Made by a program: the position numbers and the translations under genes
Notes under the pieces: model-generated
The model's input: only the letters and a program-made list of their open reading frames with translations
The model's database searches: none
Told to the model about the DNA's origin: nothing
Part shown: piece after piece, positions 1 through 6,585 of the stretch
Layout of the letters: the number at the start of each line of letters is the position of its first letter
Position numbering within the stretch: position 1 is the first letter of the stretch
DNA from: 2-02-FULL-49-11 sp040757655
Lineage (GTDB): Bacteria; Patescibacteriota; Patescibacteriia; 2-02-FULL-49-11
Assembly: GCA_040757655.1 (NCBI GenBank)
Contig: JBFLWV010000025.1
Span: forward strand, 1-16,525
Length of the DNA stretch: 16,525 nucleotides
Direction: 5' to 3'

Positions 1-1
1 A

Positions 2-139
2 CGATTCTATGCAGTCGTCACTGCAGCAGGGTTCGTAGTGTACTCAATGAACGATCGATGGTTATTTCACTCTACTATCCGCATATTATTTGACTGGATT
101 TATCCACTGGACAGGATTTATCGGTATTTATTATTTTAA
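2..139 (+). CDS. Possible C-terminal end of an upstream membrane protein (partial)
   Basis: A reading frame enters from the left edge and stays open for 45 codons to a TAA at 137-139, ten bases before the next start. The peptide is rich in aromatic and hydrophobic residues (AVVTAAGFVVYS, then ILFDWIYPLDRIYRYLLF), which would suit the last membrane segment and tail of an integral membrane protein. I do not recognise a family. The second half lies in T-rich DNA resembling the intergenic repeats seen elsewhere, so the true stop could be earlier in another frame (a TGA at about 91 closes the neighbouring frame). Sequence to the left is needed. Confidence 0.3.
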   Translation, partial: RFYAVVTAAGFVVYSMNDRWLFHSTIRILFDWIYPLDRIYRYLLF

Positions 140-149
140 CACTACCCCT

Positions 150-872
150 ATGGAACATTTCAAATCCCCCAAATTTGCGCTTTCCTTGGCAGGGATTGCT
201 GCGGTGACCGCGATTGTTATCGTGGCATTGGCGCAAAAGCCATTCCAGAACCCTCCCCAGCAGTTTAACGTGTCAGGCGAAGGTAAGGTGATCATTGCTC
301 CAGATATTGCGTTGGTGCAGGTGGGTGTGGCAACCCAGCCGAAGGTATCGGCTGCAGATGCGGTGAAGGAGAATACCTTCATCATGAACCGCGTCATGAA
401 GGTGGTGACAGATGCTGGGATCACGCGCGAGGACATCAAGACCATGAATTACGCGCTCAATCCCCAGTATGAATTTCCCGACGGCAAGCAGCGCCTCTTG
501 GGGTATGTCGTGTCGCAGGATGTGCAGTTAAAAATCCGCGACCTCACGAAGGTGGGAGATATCATTGGCGCGGCAACGAACGCGGGCGCAAACCAGGTGA
601 ATGATATCCAGTTCACGCTCGAGAATCCCGAAGCGGCAAGAGCAGATGCCCGCGCAAAAGCGATTGAAGCTGCACGGCGCAAGGCATCTACCATTGCAAG
701 CGCCGCAGGATTGCGCATCGGGAAACTGATAAATTTCTATGAGGTGGAACTTCCCGGCCCTATCCCTTATTATGATGGTAAGGGCGGGGGAGGGGCTGAC
801 TTATCGGTGCCCGTGTCGCAGGGGATGTATGAGGTGGTGGTGAGTGTGAATTTGGTATACGAGATAAAATAA
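150..872 (+). CDS. SIMPL-domain (DUF541) protein, membrane-anchored, copy 1
   Basis: 240-residue protein with a hydrophobic N-terminal helix (about residues 10-28), then a SIMPL domain. Typical landmarks are FNVSGEGKVIIAPDIA at the domain start, a KENT/MN segment, the LNPQYEF and LLGYVVSQDVQLKIRDL strands, GANQVNDIQFTLENP and the helix of A/R repeats before GLRIGKLINF. Family members are secreted or anchored and form oligomeric barrels or rings in studied cases; their role is unclear, with stress protection proposed. The helix is uncleaved-signal-like, so an extracytoplasmic anchored protein is inferred. I chose the ATG at 150 because the earlier in-frame ATG at 90 adds 20 residues with no family likeness. 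No Shine-Dalgarno sequence is visible. It is followed by a paralogue. Confidence 0.9.
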   Translation: MEHFKSPKFALSLAGIAAVTAIVIVALAQKPFQNPPQQFNVSGEGKVIIAPDIALVQVGVATQPKVSAADAVKENTFIMNRVMKVVTDAGITREDIKTMNYALNPQYEFPDGKQRLLGYVVSQDVQLKIRDLTKVGDIIGAATNAGANQVNDIQFTLENPEAARADARAKAIEAARRKASTIASAAGLRIGKLINFYEVELPGPIPYYDGKGGGGADLSVPVSQGMYEVVVSVNLVYEIK

Positions 873-979
873 TGCAAAAATCAAAACTCAAAAATCAGAA
901 TTATGGAGTCCCGATTAGCTAGTTGGGACGGAATTTCTTCATTTTAAGATTTGCATTTTGAATTTTAATTTAATGCAAT
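873..979 (+). repeat. Heptad array H1 with central hairpin
   Basis: The left part is A/C-rich with a 7-base period (AAAATCA, AAACTCA, AAAATCA). The right part is T/G-rich and roughly complementary (GATTTGCATTTTGAATTTT). In the middle a stem GTCCCGA (908-914) pairs with TTGGGAC (923-929) with one G-T pair. The element fills the gap between the two SIMPL genes and could act as a transcript hairpin; no T-run follows the central stem. Confidence 0.6.
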
Positions 980-1738
980 ATGTCTCCTTTACAAAAATTC
1001 ATTCTTTCGTTAATAGGGATTATGGTGATAGGGGGAGTGTTGGTGGCAGGGGCGGTGAGGATGGGGAAAGGGCTGTCGCGGATTGAGGTGTCTACGGCAG
1101 AGCCGCAGGACCATTTTTCCGTATCCGCAGAGGGCAAGGTAAGCGCAAGGCCGGACATCGCGGTGATGAGCTTTGGCGTGGTGACGGAGCGGACCACCGT
1201 GGCGCAGGCAACTAAAGAGAATACGGATGCCATGAATACGGTGATTGCTGCGGTGAAGGGGCAGAAGGTTGAGGAGAAAGACATTAAAACATCGCAATAC
1301 CAGCTCAATCCCATCTACGAATACCCGCCCAATGGCAGGTCCTATATCCGCGGATACCGCGTAAGCCAGCAGGTGGACGTGAAGGTGCGGGATTTCGACA
1401 CAATTGGCGAGGTGATTGCGGTAGCAACTAGTGCGGGCGCCAATGAAGTTGGCTCTCTCCAGTTTACCATTGACGAGCCAGATGTACTGAAGGCGCAGGC
1501 GCGCAAGGAAGCGATAGAAAAAGCGCGAAATAAAGCGCGCGAGATTGCGGATGAATCAGGACTCAAGCTCGGGCGGCTTATTAATGTGAGCGAATCAGGC
1601 GTGGTTCCGCCTCCTGTACCCCTCTATGACCGTGCGTATATGATGGAGGCAAAAACCGCCGCCCCTGTTGCGCCGGAAATTCAAGCAGGTGAGCAGGAGA
1701 TCACGGCGACGGTGACGTTGATCTATGAGGTTGAATAA
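980..1738 (+). CDS. SIMPL-domain (DUF541) protein, membrane-anchored, copy 2
   Basis: 252-residue paralogue of the preceding gene with the same plan: a hydrophobic helix at about residues 6-25, a short linker, then the SIMPL domain from FSVSAEGKVSARPDIAVMSFGV. Shared landmarks are KENTDAMN, QLNPIYEY, IRGYRVSQQVDVKVRDFDTIGEV, ATSAGANEVGSLQFTIDEP and the A/R-rich helix before GLKLGRLINVSE. It differs by a proline- and alanine-rich loop (VVPPPVPLYDRAY and TAAPVAPE) before the last strand. As above, an anchored extracytoplasmic role is inferred. The tandem arrangement suggests local duplication, and the two products could form a mixed oligomer, though the sequence cannot show that. No Shine-Dalgarno sequence precedes the start. 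Confidence 0.9.
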   Translation: MSPLQKFILSLIGIMVIGGVLVAGAVRMGKGLSRIEVSTAEPQDHFSVSAEGKVSARPDIAVMSFGVVTERTTVAQATKENTDAMNTVIAAVKGQKVEEKDIKTSQYQLNPIYEYPPNGRSYIRGYRVSQQVDVKVRDFDTIGEVIAVATSAGANEVGSLQFTIDEPDVLKAQARKEAIEKARNKAREIADESGLKLGRLINVSESGVVPPPVPLYDRAYMMEAKTAAPVAPEIQAGEQEITATVTLIYEVE

Positions 1739-1835
1739 TTTAAAGGTCAAAAGTTATACGTCAAAAGTTCAATTCAAAATTCAAAATTTTATTTTACTTG
1801 TAATTTTGAGTTTTGCCTTTTGAATTTTGATATAA
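1739..1835 (+). repeat. Heptad array H2
   Basis: Left arm with a 7-base beat (AAGGTCA AAAGTTA, then TACGTCA, AAAGTTC, AATTCAA, AATTCAA). The right arm is T/G-rich (AATTTTGAGTTTTGCC and TTTTGAATTTTGATA) and can fold back on it. It lies between the second SIMPL gene and the promoter of the next gene. Confidence 0.55.
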
Positions 1836-1850
1836 CGTTAGGGTCCTTAT

Positions 1851-1859
1851 TGATATAAT
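1851..1859 (+). promoter_or_regulatory. Extended -10 promoter for the two-helix membrane protein gene
   Basis: TGATATAAT matches the extended -10 form TGnTATAAT, with the consensus hexamer at 1854-1859. No good -35 box at normal distance is visible, as expected for extended -10 promoters. The ATG follows 11 bases later, leaving a leader of only about four bases. Confidence 0.6.
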
Positions 1860-1870
1860 TATTTCATTCT

Positions 1871-2152
1871 ATGTACACCCTTTCTTACAAAGTCGCCGGG
1901 TGGACCGTGTCGGTATTTTCTGTGCTCGCGTATGCGCTCTGTTTCCTCTGGGCATTTACGCTCGCAGGAGGGCAGAGAGATTTGCATATTGAGCAGCTTC
2001 GTATGGCGTATTTGAAATTTGCCGGGCTTGATGTGGCGAGCTTCTTGTCAGGACTGGTGCAGACGTTTGTGTGGGGGTGGATCGCGGCGGTGGTGTTTGT
2101 GTGGCTGTGGAACAGGTTTTATCGGAAGTTTGAGAGACCGGTACAAGGATAG
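1871..2152 (+). CDS. Small membrane protein with two predicted helices
   Basis: 93 residues. Two strongly hydrophobic stretches are visible: about residues 10-33 (VAGWTVSVFSVLAYALCFLWAFTL) and about 58-83 (FLSGLVQTFVWGWIAAVVFVWLW). The segment between them is polar and charged (GGQRDLHIEQLRMAYLKFAG) and the tail is basic (RFYRKFERP). By the positive-inside rule the C-terminus is probably cytoplasmic, giving a hairpin topology. It resembles short two-helix membrane proteins of the DUF5676 kind, but that is only an impression. A consensus -10 box lies just upstream and a bidirectional terminator just downstream, so it is likely a single-gene unit. Function unknown. Confidence 0.7.
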   Translation: MYTLSYKVAGWTVSVFSVLAYALCFLWAFTLAGGQRDLHIEQLRMAYLKFAGLDVASFLSGLVQTFVWGWIAAVVFVWLWNRFYRKFERPVQG

Positions 2153-2184
2153 GGCGCTCGGATATTCGTTATAAAAACGCGCGT

Positions 2185-2215
2185 CCCCGACACCAGCGTG
2201 TCGGGGCGCTCGGTT
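2185..2215. terminator. Bidirectional intrinsic terminator between convergent genes
   Basis: CCCCGACAC (2185-2193), loop CAGC, GTGTCGGGG (2198-2206): a perfect 9-bp GC-rich stem. On the plus strand a TTTT follows at 2213-2216. On the minus strand the stem is followed by GACGCGCGTTTTT. It sits between convergent genes, as expected for a shared terminator. Confidence 0.75.
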
Positions 2216-2232
2216 TTGTGGTGTTGAAAGGT

Positions 2233-2577
2233 TTAGGAAGCATCCTTATCATTGTCCTGCTTCTCTTTTGGCTTATCCGGCTTTGCCTTTATCTCCTCGA
2301 CGGTTTTTTTAATTTCCTGTACCACTGACTCTACTTTTTCTTTCATCTCGGTGCCCACGTGCGCGAGATGGTCGCGGTCGAGGTTGGTATCCGTGCTTCC
2401 TTCGAGCGGCACGATAATCCAGAGGACGAGATAGAGGAGGATGCCAAACCCTTGGAAAAAGGTAATGAGGACAAACGCGAGGCGGACAATCGTCGGGTCG
2501 ACGTTAAAGTATTCCGCGAGCCCGCCGCACACGCCGGCAATCATTTTGTTGGTGCGAGATCGGTAGAGTTTTTTCAT
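2233..2577 (-). CDS. PspC-domain protein
   Basis: 114 residues from the ATG at 2577. The N-terminal 60 residues are a clear PspC domain: MKKLYRSRTNKMIAGVCGG, LAEYFNVDPTIVRLAFVL, then a membrane helix ITFFQGFGILLYLVLWIIVPL. The remainder is a charged, probably coiled-coil tail (EMKEKVESVVQEIKKTVEEIKAKPDKPKEKQDNDKD). PspC proteins sit in the inner membrane and take part in envelope-stress sensing in some bacteria; many short stand-alone forms are uncharacterised. A TTG at 2595 would add six residues, but the KLYRS start matches the family better. It is convergent with the gene to the left and divergent in context from repeat copy E1. No Shine-Dalgarno sequence is visible. Confidence 0.9.
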   Translation of the reverse strand: MKKLYRSRTNKMIAGVCGGLAEYFNVDPTIVRLAFVLITFFQGFGILLYLVLWIIVPLEGSTDTNLDRDHLAHVGTEMKEKVESVVQEIKKTVEEIKAKPDKPKEKQDNDKDAS

Positions 2578-2602
2578 ATAAAAATTCGTATACAATAATT
2601 TT

Positions 2603-2760
2603 ATCGTATCGGAATTTCAAAGTGTTGAAATTCCGACAGACACTTTACCCTTCAGGTAAGTGCGGGACTGCGTTAGGCTTCGCAGGAGATACGACCCCGC
2701 ACGTAAGCGAAGCTTAGTGCGGCCCGGAGGGAGTGAGCGCCCGAAGGGCCTACCTGGTAA
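2603..2760 (+). repeat. E element, copy E1
   Basis: First of five copies of a structured intergenic element. Visible parts: TCGTATC (2604-2610), which can pair with GATACGA (2688-2694); a perfect 12-bp hairpin TCGGAATTTCAA (2609-2620), loop AGTG, TTGAAATTCCGA (2625-2636); a hairpin CCGCAC (2697-2702) with GTGCGG (2717-2722) whose inside forms TAAGC-GAA-GCTTA; and the end module GGAGGGAGTGAGCGCCCGAAGGGCC, broken here as GGAGGGAGTG and GCCC-GAA-GGGC. GTGCGGG (2660-2666) is a competing partner for the CCCGCAC segment. This copy lacks the roughly 80-base extension of E4 and E5 and does not end in a T-run. Confidence 0.75.
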
Positions 2761-2781
2761 ATAACGCCGTATCTTTTAATT

Positions 2782-2994
2782 TTACCTTTTCCAAAAATGT
2801 GCGCCTGGTTCTCCTTTTCCGTCTGAATAGTTATTTTTCTTTACCTGTTCACGTTGTTCATCTGGTTTGGGTTCATCTTGTGGAGCCTTTGTTTTTGGTT
2901 CTTCAGCGTCGTTTTGAGGAGATTTGTCCTCATCCGGATTTTTACATTGTTCCCCAGTTTTCCATTGAATTAATTTTTTAAAAAATTCGCTCAT
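2782..2994 (-). CDS. Small, highly charged hypothetical protein
   Basis: 70 residues: an amphipathic N-terminus MSEFFKKLIQWKTGEQC, then a low-complexity polar stretch rich in K, E, D, P and Q (about residues 19-55), ending GEPGAHFWKR. No recognised domain. The support for a real gene is the ATG, a TATAAG -10 box exactly seven bases upstream on the minus strand, and composition unlike a chance frame. The product would be disordered and soluble; the N-terminal amphipathic helix could bind a membrane or partner. The alternative is an accidental open frame in a non-coding gap. Confidence 0.45.
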   Translation of the reverse strand: MSEFFKKLIQWKTGEQCKNPDEDKSPQNDAEEPKTKAPQDEPKPDEQREQVKKNNYSDGKGEPGAHFWKR

Positions 2995-3001
2995 AGTTGG
3001 T

Positions 3002-3007
3002 CTTATA
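3002..3007 (-). promoter_or_regulatory. -10 box for the small charged protein gene
   Basis: On the minus strand TATAAG ends seven bases before the ATG at 2994, which would start the transcript at or next to the start codon. The -35 match 17 bases upstream (TTAAGT) is poor. Confidence 0.35.
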
Positions 3008-3114
3008 AGGATATAACGATTGTAACTTAATGTATTATGTTTGTCGAGAATAGAAAAGGTCCTGATTGGGAGATTTGAAATAATTTACATTAAATGTTAG
3101 GGTAAATATATCCT

Positions 3115-4530
3115 ATGGATAGGACTTTAATCGGAAAAACAATCAATACCATCGGGAAAACGGTGCTCCTGAAGGGATGGGTGCATGTGCGCCGGAATCT
3201 CGGGAAAATCGTGTTTTTCGAGGTGCGCGACCGCTCGGGTATCTTGCAGGTAGTGTGCGTGCCAAAGGAGCTGGATCCCGCGTCGGTTGAAGCGATAACG
3301 AGAATTAGGCCAGAATGGGTGGTGGAAATTGAAGGCACGGTACAGGCAAGGCAGGAAAAAGACTATAATGTTCATACGCCGACGGGGAAAATTGAGATCC
3401 TCGCGAAGCGCGTGGTTGTCCTTAATGAAGCCAAGACTCCGCCGTTTGAAATTGAAAAAGACACCAAGGCGGTGAATGAAGAGCTGCGGTTGAAGTACCG
3501 CTATCTCGACTTGCGCAGCGAGCGGATGCGACGCAACATGCTCATGCGCTCCCGCATGATGCATTTTGTGCGGAGCTATCTGCGCGAGAGGGGATTTGTA
3601 GAAATCCACACGCCCATGCTTTCGAAATCAACGCCAGAAGGCGCGCGCGATTATCTCGTGCCATCGCGGAAATACCACGGCAAGTTCTTCGCGCTTCCCC
3701 AGTCTCCCCAGCAATACAAGCAAATGCTCATGGTTGCAGGATTCGAGCGGTATTTCCAGATTGCGCCCTGTTTCCGCGATGAGGATGCACGCGCAGACCG
3801 CAGCCCGGGAGAATTCTACCAAGTGGACGTGGAGATGAGCTTCACGACACAGGATGAGATCCTTACCCTCACTGAACATATGTTCACCACGATGGTAAAG
3901 GAGCTCTGGCCGACAAAACATATAATGCAGGAGCCGTGGCCGCGGCTAAAATATGAGGAGGTAATGAAGCAGTATGGCACGGACAAGCCAGATTTGCGGA
4001 AGGACAAGGAAGACCAGAATGAGCTTGCGTTCGCGTGGGTGGTTGATTTCCCCTTGTTTCTCAAACAGAGCGAGGAAGACTTTTTTTATGGCGCTGGTAA
4101 GGTGTGGGCGCCGTCCCATCACATGTTTACCGCGCCCAAGGAAGAGGACGTACCGCTCCTCGATTCTGATCCTGGCAACGTGCACTCATACCAGCATGAT
4201 TTGGTTTTGAACGGGATCGAGGTGGGCGGCGGCAGCGTAAGAATCCACCATGCCGCGCTCCAGGAAAAAGTCTTCGACGTCATCGGATTTACCACAGAAG
4301 ATAAACAGAAATTTGAACATCTCTTACGCGCCTTTGAGTACGGCGTGCCGCCGCATGGGGGCATTGCGCCGGGATTTGACCGGCTCCTCGCAATCCTGCA
4401 GGGTGAAAAATCAATCCGTGAAGTGATTGCCTTCCCCTTGACTGCCGATGCCCGCGACCCGCTCATGGATTCGCCCAGCGAGGTTTCATCGGAGCAGCTG
4501 GAAGAGTTAGGAATTGAGGTGGATGGTTGA
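3115..4530 (+). CDS. aspS: Aspartyl-tRNA synthetase, bacterial type without GAD domain
   Basis: 471 residues; charges tRNA with aspartate (class II synthetase, cytoplasm). An N-terminal anticodon-binding OB fold comes first (GWVHVRRNLGKIVFFEVRD, about 21-38). The catalytic core has RYLDLRSERM (about 128-137), TPMLSKSTPEGARDY, the LPQSPQQYKQ aspartate/ATP pocket, motif 2 (CFRDEDARADRSPGEFYQVDVEMSF, given here in two parts: CFRDEDARADRS and GEFYQVDVEMSF) and motif 3 (GFDRLLAIL). Bacterial AspRS is normally about 590 residues with a GAD insertion of over 100 residues; here YGTDKPDLR is joined almost directly to AFAWVVDFPLF, so GAD is absent. This reduced form occurs in CPR bacteria to my knowledge. 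Whether it also charges tRNA-Asn is undecidable here. Its stop lies at the start of a heptad array. Confidence 0.96.
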   Translation: MDRTLIGKTINTIGKTVLLKGWVHVRRNLGKIVFFEVRDRSGILQVVCVPKELDPASVEAITRIRPEWVVEIEGTVQARQEKDYNVHTPTGKIEILAKRVVVLNEAKTPPFEIEKDTKAVNEELRLKYRYLDLRSERMRRNMLMRSRMMHFVRSYLRERGFVEIHTPMLSKSTPEGARDYLVPSRKYHGKFFALPQSPQQYKQMLMVAGFERYFQIAPCFRDEDARADRSPGEFYQVDVEMSFTTQDEILTLTEHMFTTMVKELWPTKHIMQEPWPRLKYEEVMKQYGTDKPDLRKDKEDQNELAFAWVVDFPLFLKQSEEDFFYGAGKVWAPSHHMFTAPKEEDVPLLDSDPGNVHSYQHDLVLNGIEVGGGSVRIHHAALQEKVFDVIGFTTEDKQKFEHLLRAFEYGVPPHGGIAPGFDRLLAILQGEKSIREVIAFPLTADARDPLMDSPSEVSSEQLEELGIEVDG

Positions 4531-4560
4531 AGCTGGAAGCTGGAATGTAGAAGGTGGAAG
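4523..4560 (+). repeat. Single-arm heptad array H0
   Basis: Seven-base units GGTTGAA, GCTGGAA, GCTGGAA, TGTAGAA, GGTGGAA starting in the last codons of aspS. The aspS stop TGA is inside the first unit. Unlike the other arrays, no complementary right arm is visible before the next promoter. Confidence 0.55.
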
Positions 4561-4603
4561 TGAGGATAAAATTGGAGGCGGAAGGCAAGGGAGTGAAATT
4601 CAG

Positions 4604-4632
4604 TTGGAGAAAACAGACAAATATTGTATAAT
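4604..4632 (+). promoter_or_regulatory. Sigma-70-type promoter of the winged-helix-like gene
   Basis: TTGGAG (4604-4609), 17-base spacer, consensus TATAAT (4627-4632). The predicted transcript start is at about 4639, only some five bases before the ATG at 4644. A GGAGG at 4633-4637 lies between the -10 box and the start, mostly upstream of the predicted start site. Confidence 0.65.
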
Positions 4633-4643
4633 GGAGGCGTGTG

Positions 4644-4982
4644 ATGCGCCTTTCTTTGTTGCAGAAATATATACTCCGCACCGTGTACGAGAGCCATTTA
4701 AAGCGGTTCCCGCGGGAGAAGGGCGCAGAATTTTACCGGCAAAGAAAATCTGCCATTTCAAAGGATGAACAGGTGAAAATCATCACGAAGAGCATCGAAC
4801 GGCTAATTGATCGGGAATTGATGGTTGGCTACGGTGTCCGTACCCCGCATAAATGGTATATTCATGAAGTCAAATTGACATCTAAAGGTCGTAAAGTCGC
4901 GAGAAGCCTTCGTGGAGAACAGCAAATACTTCCCTTCGGGAAGGCGCGGAAGAACGCAGAATCTAACGCGGAATCTCGCTAA
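4644..4982 (+). CDS. Small winged-helix-like hypothetical protein
   Basis: 112 residues, basic. The N-terminal part MRLSLLQKYILRTVYESHLK followed by FYRQRKSAISKDEQVKIITK, then SIERLIDRELMVGYGVRTPH and KWYIHEVKLTSKGRKVARSL, reads as helix-helix-helix with a beta wing, ending in a helix: the usual winged-helix order, with a final LTSKGRKVA as in MarR/PadR-like folds. Small proteins of this look are common in CPR genomes; DNA binding is inferred. GGAGG lies six bases before the ATG, one of the few Shine-Dalgarno sites in the window. The C-terminus NAESNAES is encoded by a 12-base tandem duplication (4953-4964 and 4965-4976), and a CTTCCC-TTC-GGGAAG hairpin lies just before it. Confidence 0.65.
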   Translation: MRLSLLQKYILRTVYESHLKRFPREKGAEFYRQRKSAISKDEQVKIITKSIERLIDRELMVGYGVRTPHKWYIHEVKLTSKGRKVARSLRGEQQILPFGKARKNAESNAESR

Positions 4983-5040
4983 AATGATTATGAGTGGACT
5001 TGTCCATGAAGAAATTTCATACTGTATTCGTGGAGCAATG

Positions 5041-5086
5041 TATCGTATCGGAGGGAGTGAGTGCCCGAAGGGCCTAACTTGGTTTT
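5041..5086 (+). repeat. E element, internally deleted copy E2
   Basis: TATCGTATCGG (left end of the E family) is joined directly to AGGGAGTGAGTGCCCGAAGG and the right end GGCCTAACTTGGTTTT. The whole middle, including the 12-bp hairpin, is gone. The junction falls at a CGG present at both deletion borders in full copies, which fits recombination or slippage between short repeats. Confidence 0.65.
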
Positions 5087-5149
5087 CTTATAAATTTCGG
5101 TAAACCCGGAGGTGTGGAATTAGTGCGCTGGGCGTACGACACTGCCCGC

Positions 5150-5199
5150 GAAAAATAATTCCGCGTCTTTCAGCGTAAACTTCAGCGTTATTCAGCGAT
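5150..5199 (+). repeat. CAGCGT-type short tandem array K1
   Basis: CCGCGTCTTT, CAGCGTAAACTT, CAGCGTTATT, CAGCGA: units of about 11-12 bases directly before the deacylase gene. A similar array (K2) precedes tpiA. Nothing else is recognisable in 5087-5205. Confidence 0.45.
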
Positions 5200-5205
5200 A
5201 CACCT

Positions 5206-5754
5206 ATGAGTATTCCTAAAAAACTTCTTCATTACTTACAGCAGAAGAAAGCGAAATATGAAGTGGTTACGCACAGAACCGTCTATACCGCGTTTGATCT
5301 TGCACAGACGATGCATATAAAGCCCAAGGAAGTGGTGAAGACTTTGGTGGTAAAATTAAACGGCAAAGAGCCGGTCGTGGTGATGATTTCAGCAGATAAG
5401 AATCTGGATAAGAAAAAATTCTTACATGTGGTGAATGCGTGGATGAGCGGGAAAGGCGCGTCGGAAACTGCCGCGGCGTTGAAAGAAAAACTCCACAGCA
5501 AAGCACGCTCTTTGGAATTTGCAAAGGAAGCGTGGCTGCGCAAGAAAGTGATGGGCAAACCAGGTGCCACGCCGCCCTTTGGCGAGGTGCTCAAAATGCC
5601 GGTGTTTGCTGATGAGCAGGTAATGGGCTTGAAGACTCTGTTGTTGAATTCAGGGAATTATGAGACGTCGCTAAGGTTGAGTGTGGCTGAATTCAAGAAA
5701 TGGAATCGGGTAGTGGAGGGAAGGTTTGGGATAGCGAGAAAAAATGACCAATGA
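5206..5754 (+). CDS. YbaK/EbsC-type aminoacyl-tRNA deacylase-like protein
   Basis: 182 residues. The YbaK/ProX fold is indicated by HRTVYTAFDLAQTMHIKPKE (about 24-43), VVKTLVVKLNGKEPVVVMISAD with the family lysine in VKTLVVK, the GATPPFG loop (compare GIPPFG in relatives; about 124-130), then VFADEQVMGLKTLLLNSGNYETSLRLSVAEF. Family members hydrolyse mischarged tRNAs (YbaK: Cys-tRNAPro; ProXp: Ala-tRNAPro), so a free-standing editing factor is likely; substrate cannot be told. A lysine-rich insert (KNLDKKKFLHVVNAWMSGKG) lies mid-domain. No Shine-Dalgarno sequence is seen. The stop TGA is part of a heptad array, and the last residues NDQ are encoded by it. Confidence 0.85.
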   Translation: MSIPKKLLHYLQQKKAKYEVVTHRTVYTAFDLAQTMHIKPKEVVKTLVVKLNGKEPVVVMISADKNLDKKKFLHVVNAWMSGKGASETAAALKEKLHSKARSLEFAKEAWLRKKVMGKPGATPPFGEVLKMPVFADEQVMGLKTLLLNSGNYETSLRLSVAEFKKWNRVVEGRFGIARKNDQ

Positions 5755-5836
5755 CCAATTCCCAATGACCAACGAAATCTCAATACTCAAATGACCAATT
5801 TTGGATATTTTGGTTTTTGAACATGATGTTTGGGTC
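5743..5836 (+). repeat. Heptad array H3
   Basis: ATGACCA units (AATGACCAATGACCAATTCC) begin inside the deacylase gene and continue as CCAATGACCAACGAAA and CAAATGACCAATT. The right arm is T/G-rich (TTTTGGATATTTTGGTTTTT, then GATGTTTGGGTC). It ends just before scpA. Confidence 0.6.
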
Positions 5837-5838
5837 GC

Positions 5839-6585
5839 ATGGATGTAGCAAGTCAAAAAAAGATAGATATTAAATTGGAGACTTTTGAAGGGCCCCTTGA
5901 TTTGTTACTGCAATTGATTGAGCGGGACAAACTGCCGATTACTGAAGTGGCGATTGCGCGGGTGACGGAACAATATTTGAAGGTTTTGAGAGAAACAGAG
6001 GGCGGTATGCATCCGGAGGTGCTCGCGGACTTTCTCGTGGTGGCCGCGAAACTCTTGCTGTATAAATCGCGCGCACTGTTTCCTCATTTGAACGTAGCCG
6101 AAACAGAAGGAGAGAGCTTGGAAGAGCAGCTGAAGTTATATAAGAGGTTTGTGGACGCATCCAGGGTGATTGAAAAGCTTTTTCATAAACGTCAGTATTC
6201 ATTCGCGCGCGAACATCTCGGGGGGCGAGCAGAGGGGGTGTTTGCGCCACCCATTCATCTTAAAACAGATCGCATGCATACGATAATGCTCCAGGTGCTC
6301 AAGAGCCTTGAACCTGTGGTGAAAGTGCCCAAGACGGTCATCAAGCAGATGTTTTCCCTTCGCGATACCATTCGCAGGATTGAGCAATTACTCGCGAACC
6401 AAGTGCAAATGCAGTTCGGGGCGCTCCTCAATGGCGCGCAGAACCGCACCGAGATTGTGGTCACCTTTTTGGCCCTGCTTGAGCTGGTAAAACAGCGTAC
6501 GGTAGTGGTAAAGCAGGAAGGTATGTTTGAAGAGATGACGGTGATGAAAATGACCAATGACCAAACCCCAATGACCAATCAATGA
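5839..6585 (+). CDS. scpA: Segregation and condensation protein A (kleisin)
   Basis: 248 residues. The kleisin ScpA partners with ScpB and the SMC ATPase in chromosome condensation. The N-terminal SMC-binding region is classic: IKLETFEGPLDLLLQLIERDKL (shown to 20 as LETFEGPLDLLLQLIERDKL), PITEVAIARVTEQYL, EVLADFLVVAAKLLLYKSRALFP, followed by a charged linker (EGESLEEQLKLYKRFVDASR). The C-terminal winged helix follows (NRTEIVVTFLALLELVKQRT, VVVKQEGMFEEM). The ATG at 5839 is chosen; an upstream TTG at 5830 would add three residues. The last nine or so residues (NDQTPMTNQ) come from the following heptad array and have no kleisin likeness. scpB follows at 84 bases. Confidence 0.94.
   Translation: MDVASQKKIDIKLETFEGPLDLLLQLIERDKLPITEVAIARVTEQYLKVLRETEGGMHPEVLADFLVVAAKLLLYKSRALFPHLNVAETEGESLEEQLKLYKRFVDASRVIEKLFHKRQYSFAREHLGGRAEGVFAPPIHLKTDRMHTIMLQVLKSLEPVVKVPKTVIKQMFSLRDTIRRIEQLLANQVQMQFGALLNGAQNRTEIVVTFLALLELVKQRTVVVKQEGMFEEMTVMKMTNDQTPMTNQ

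Noticed and set aside
4119..4697. Long minus-strand open frame over the aspS 3' end
   Set aside because: It is antisense to well-conserved aspS codons and shows no family features.
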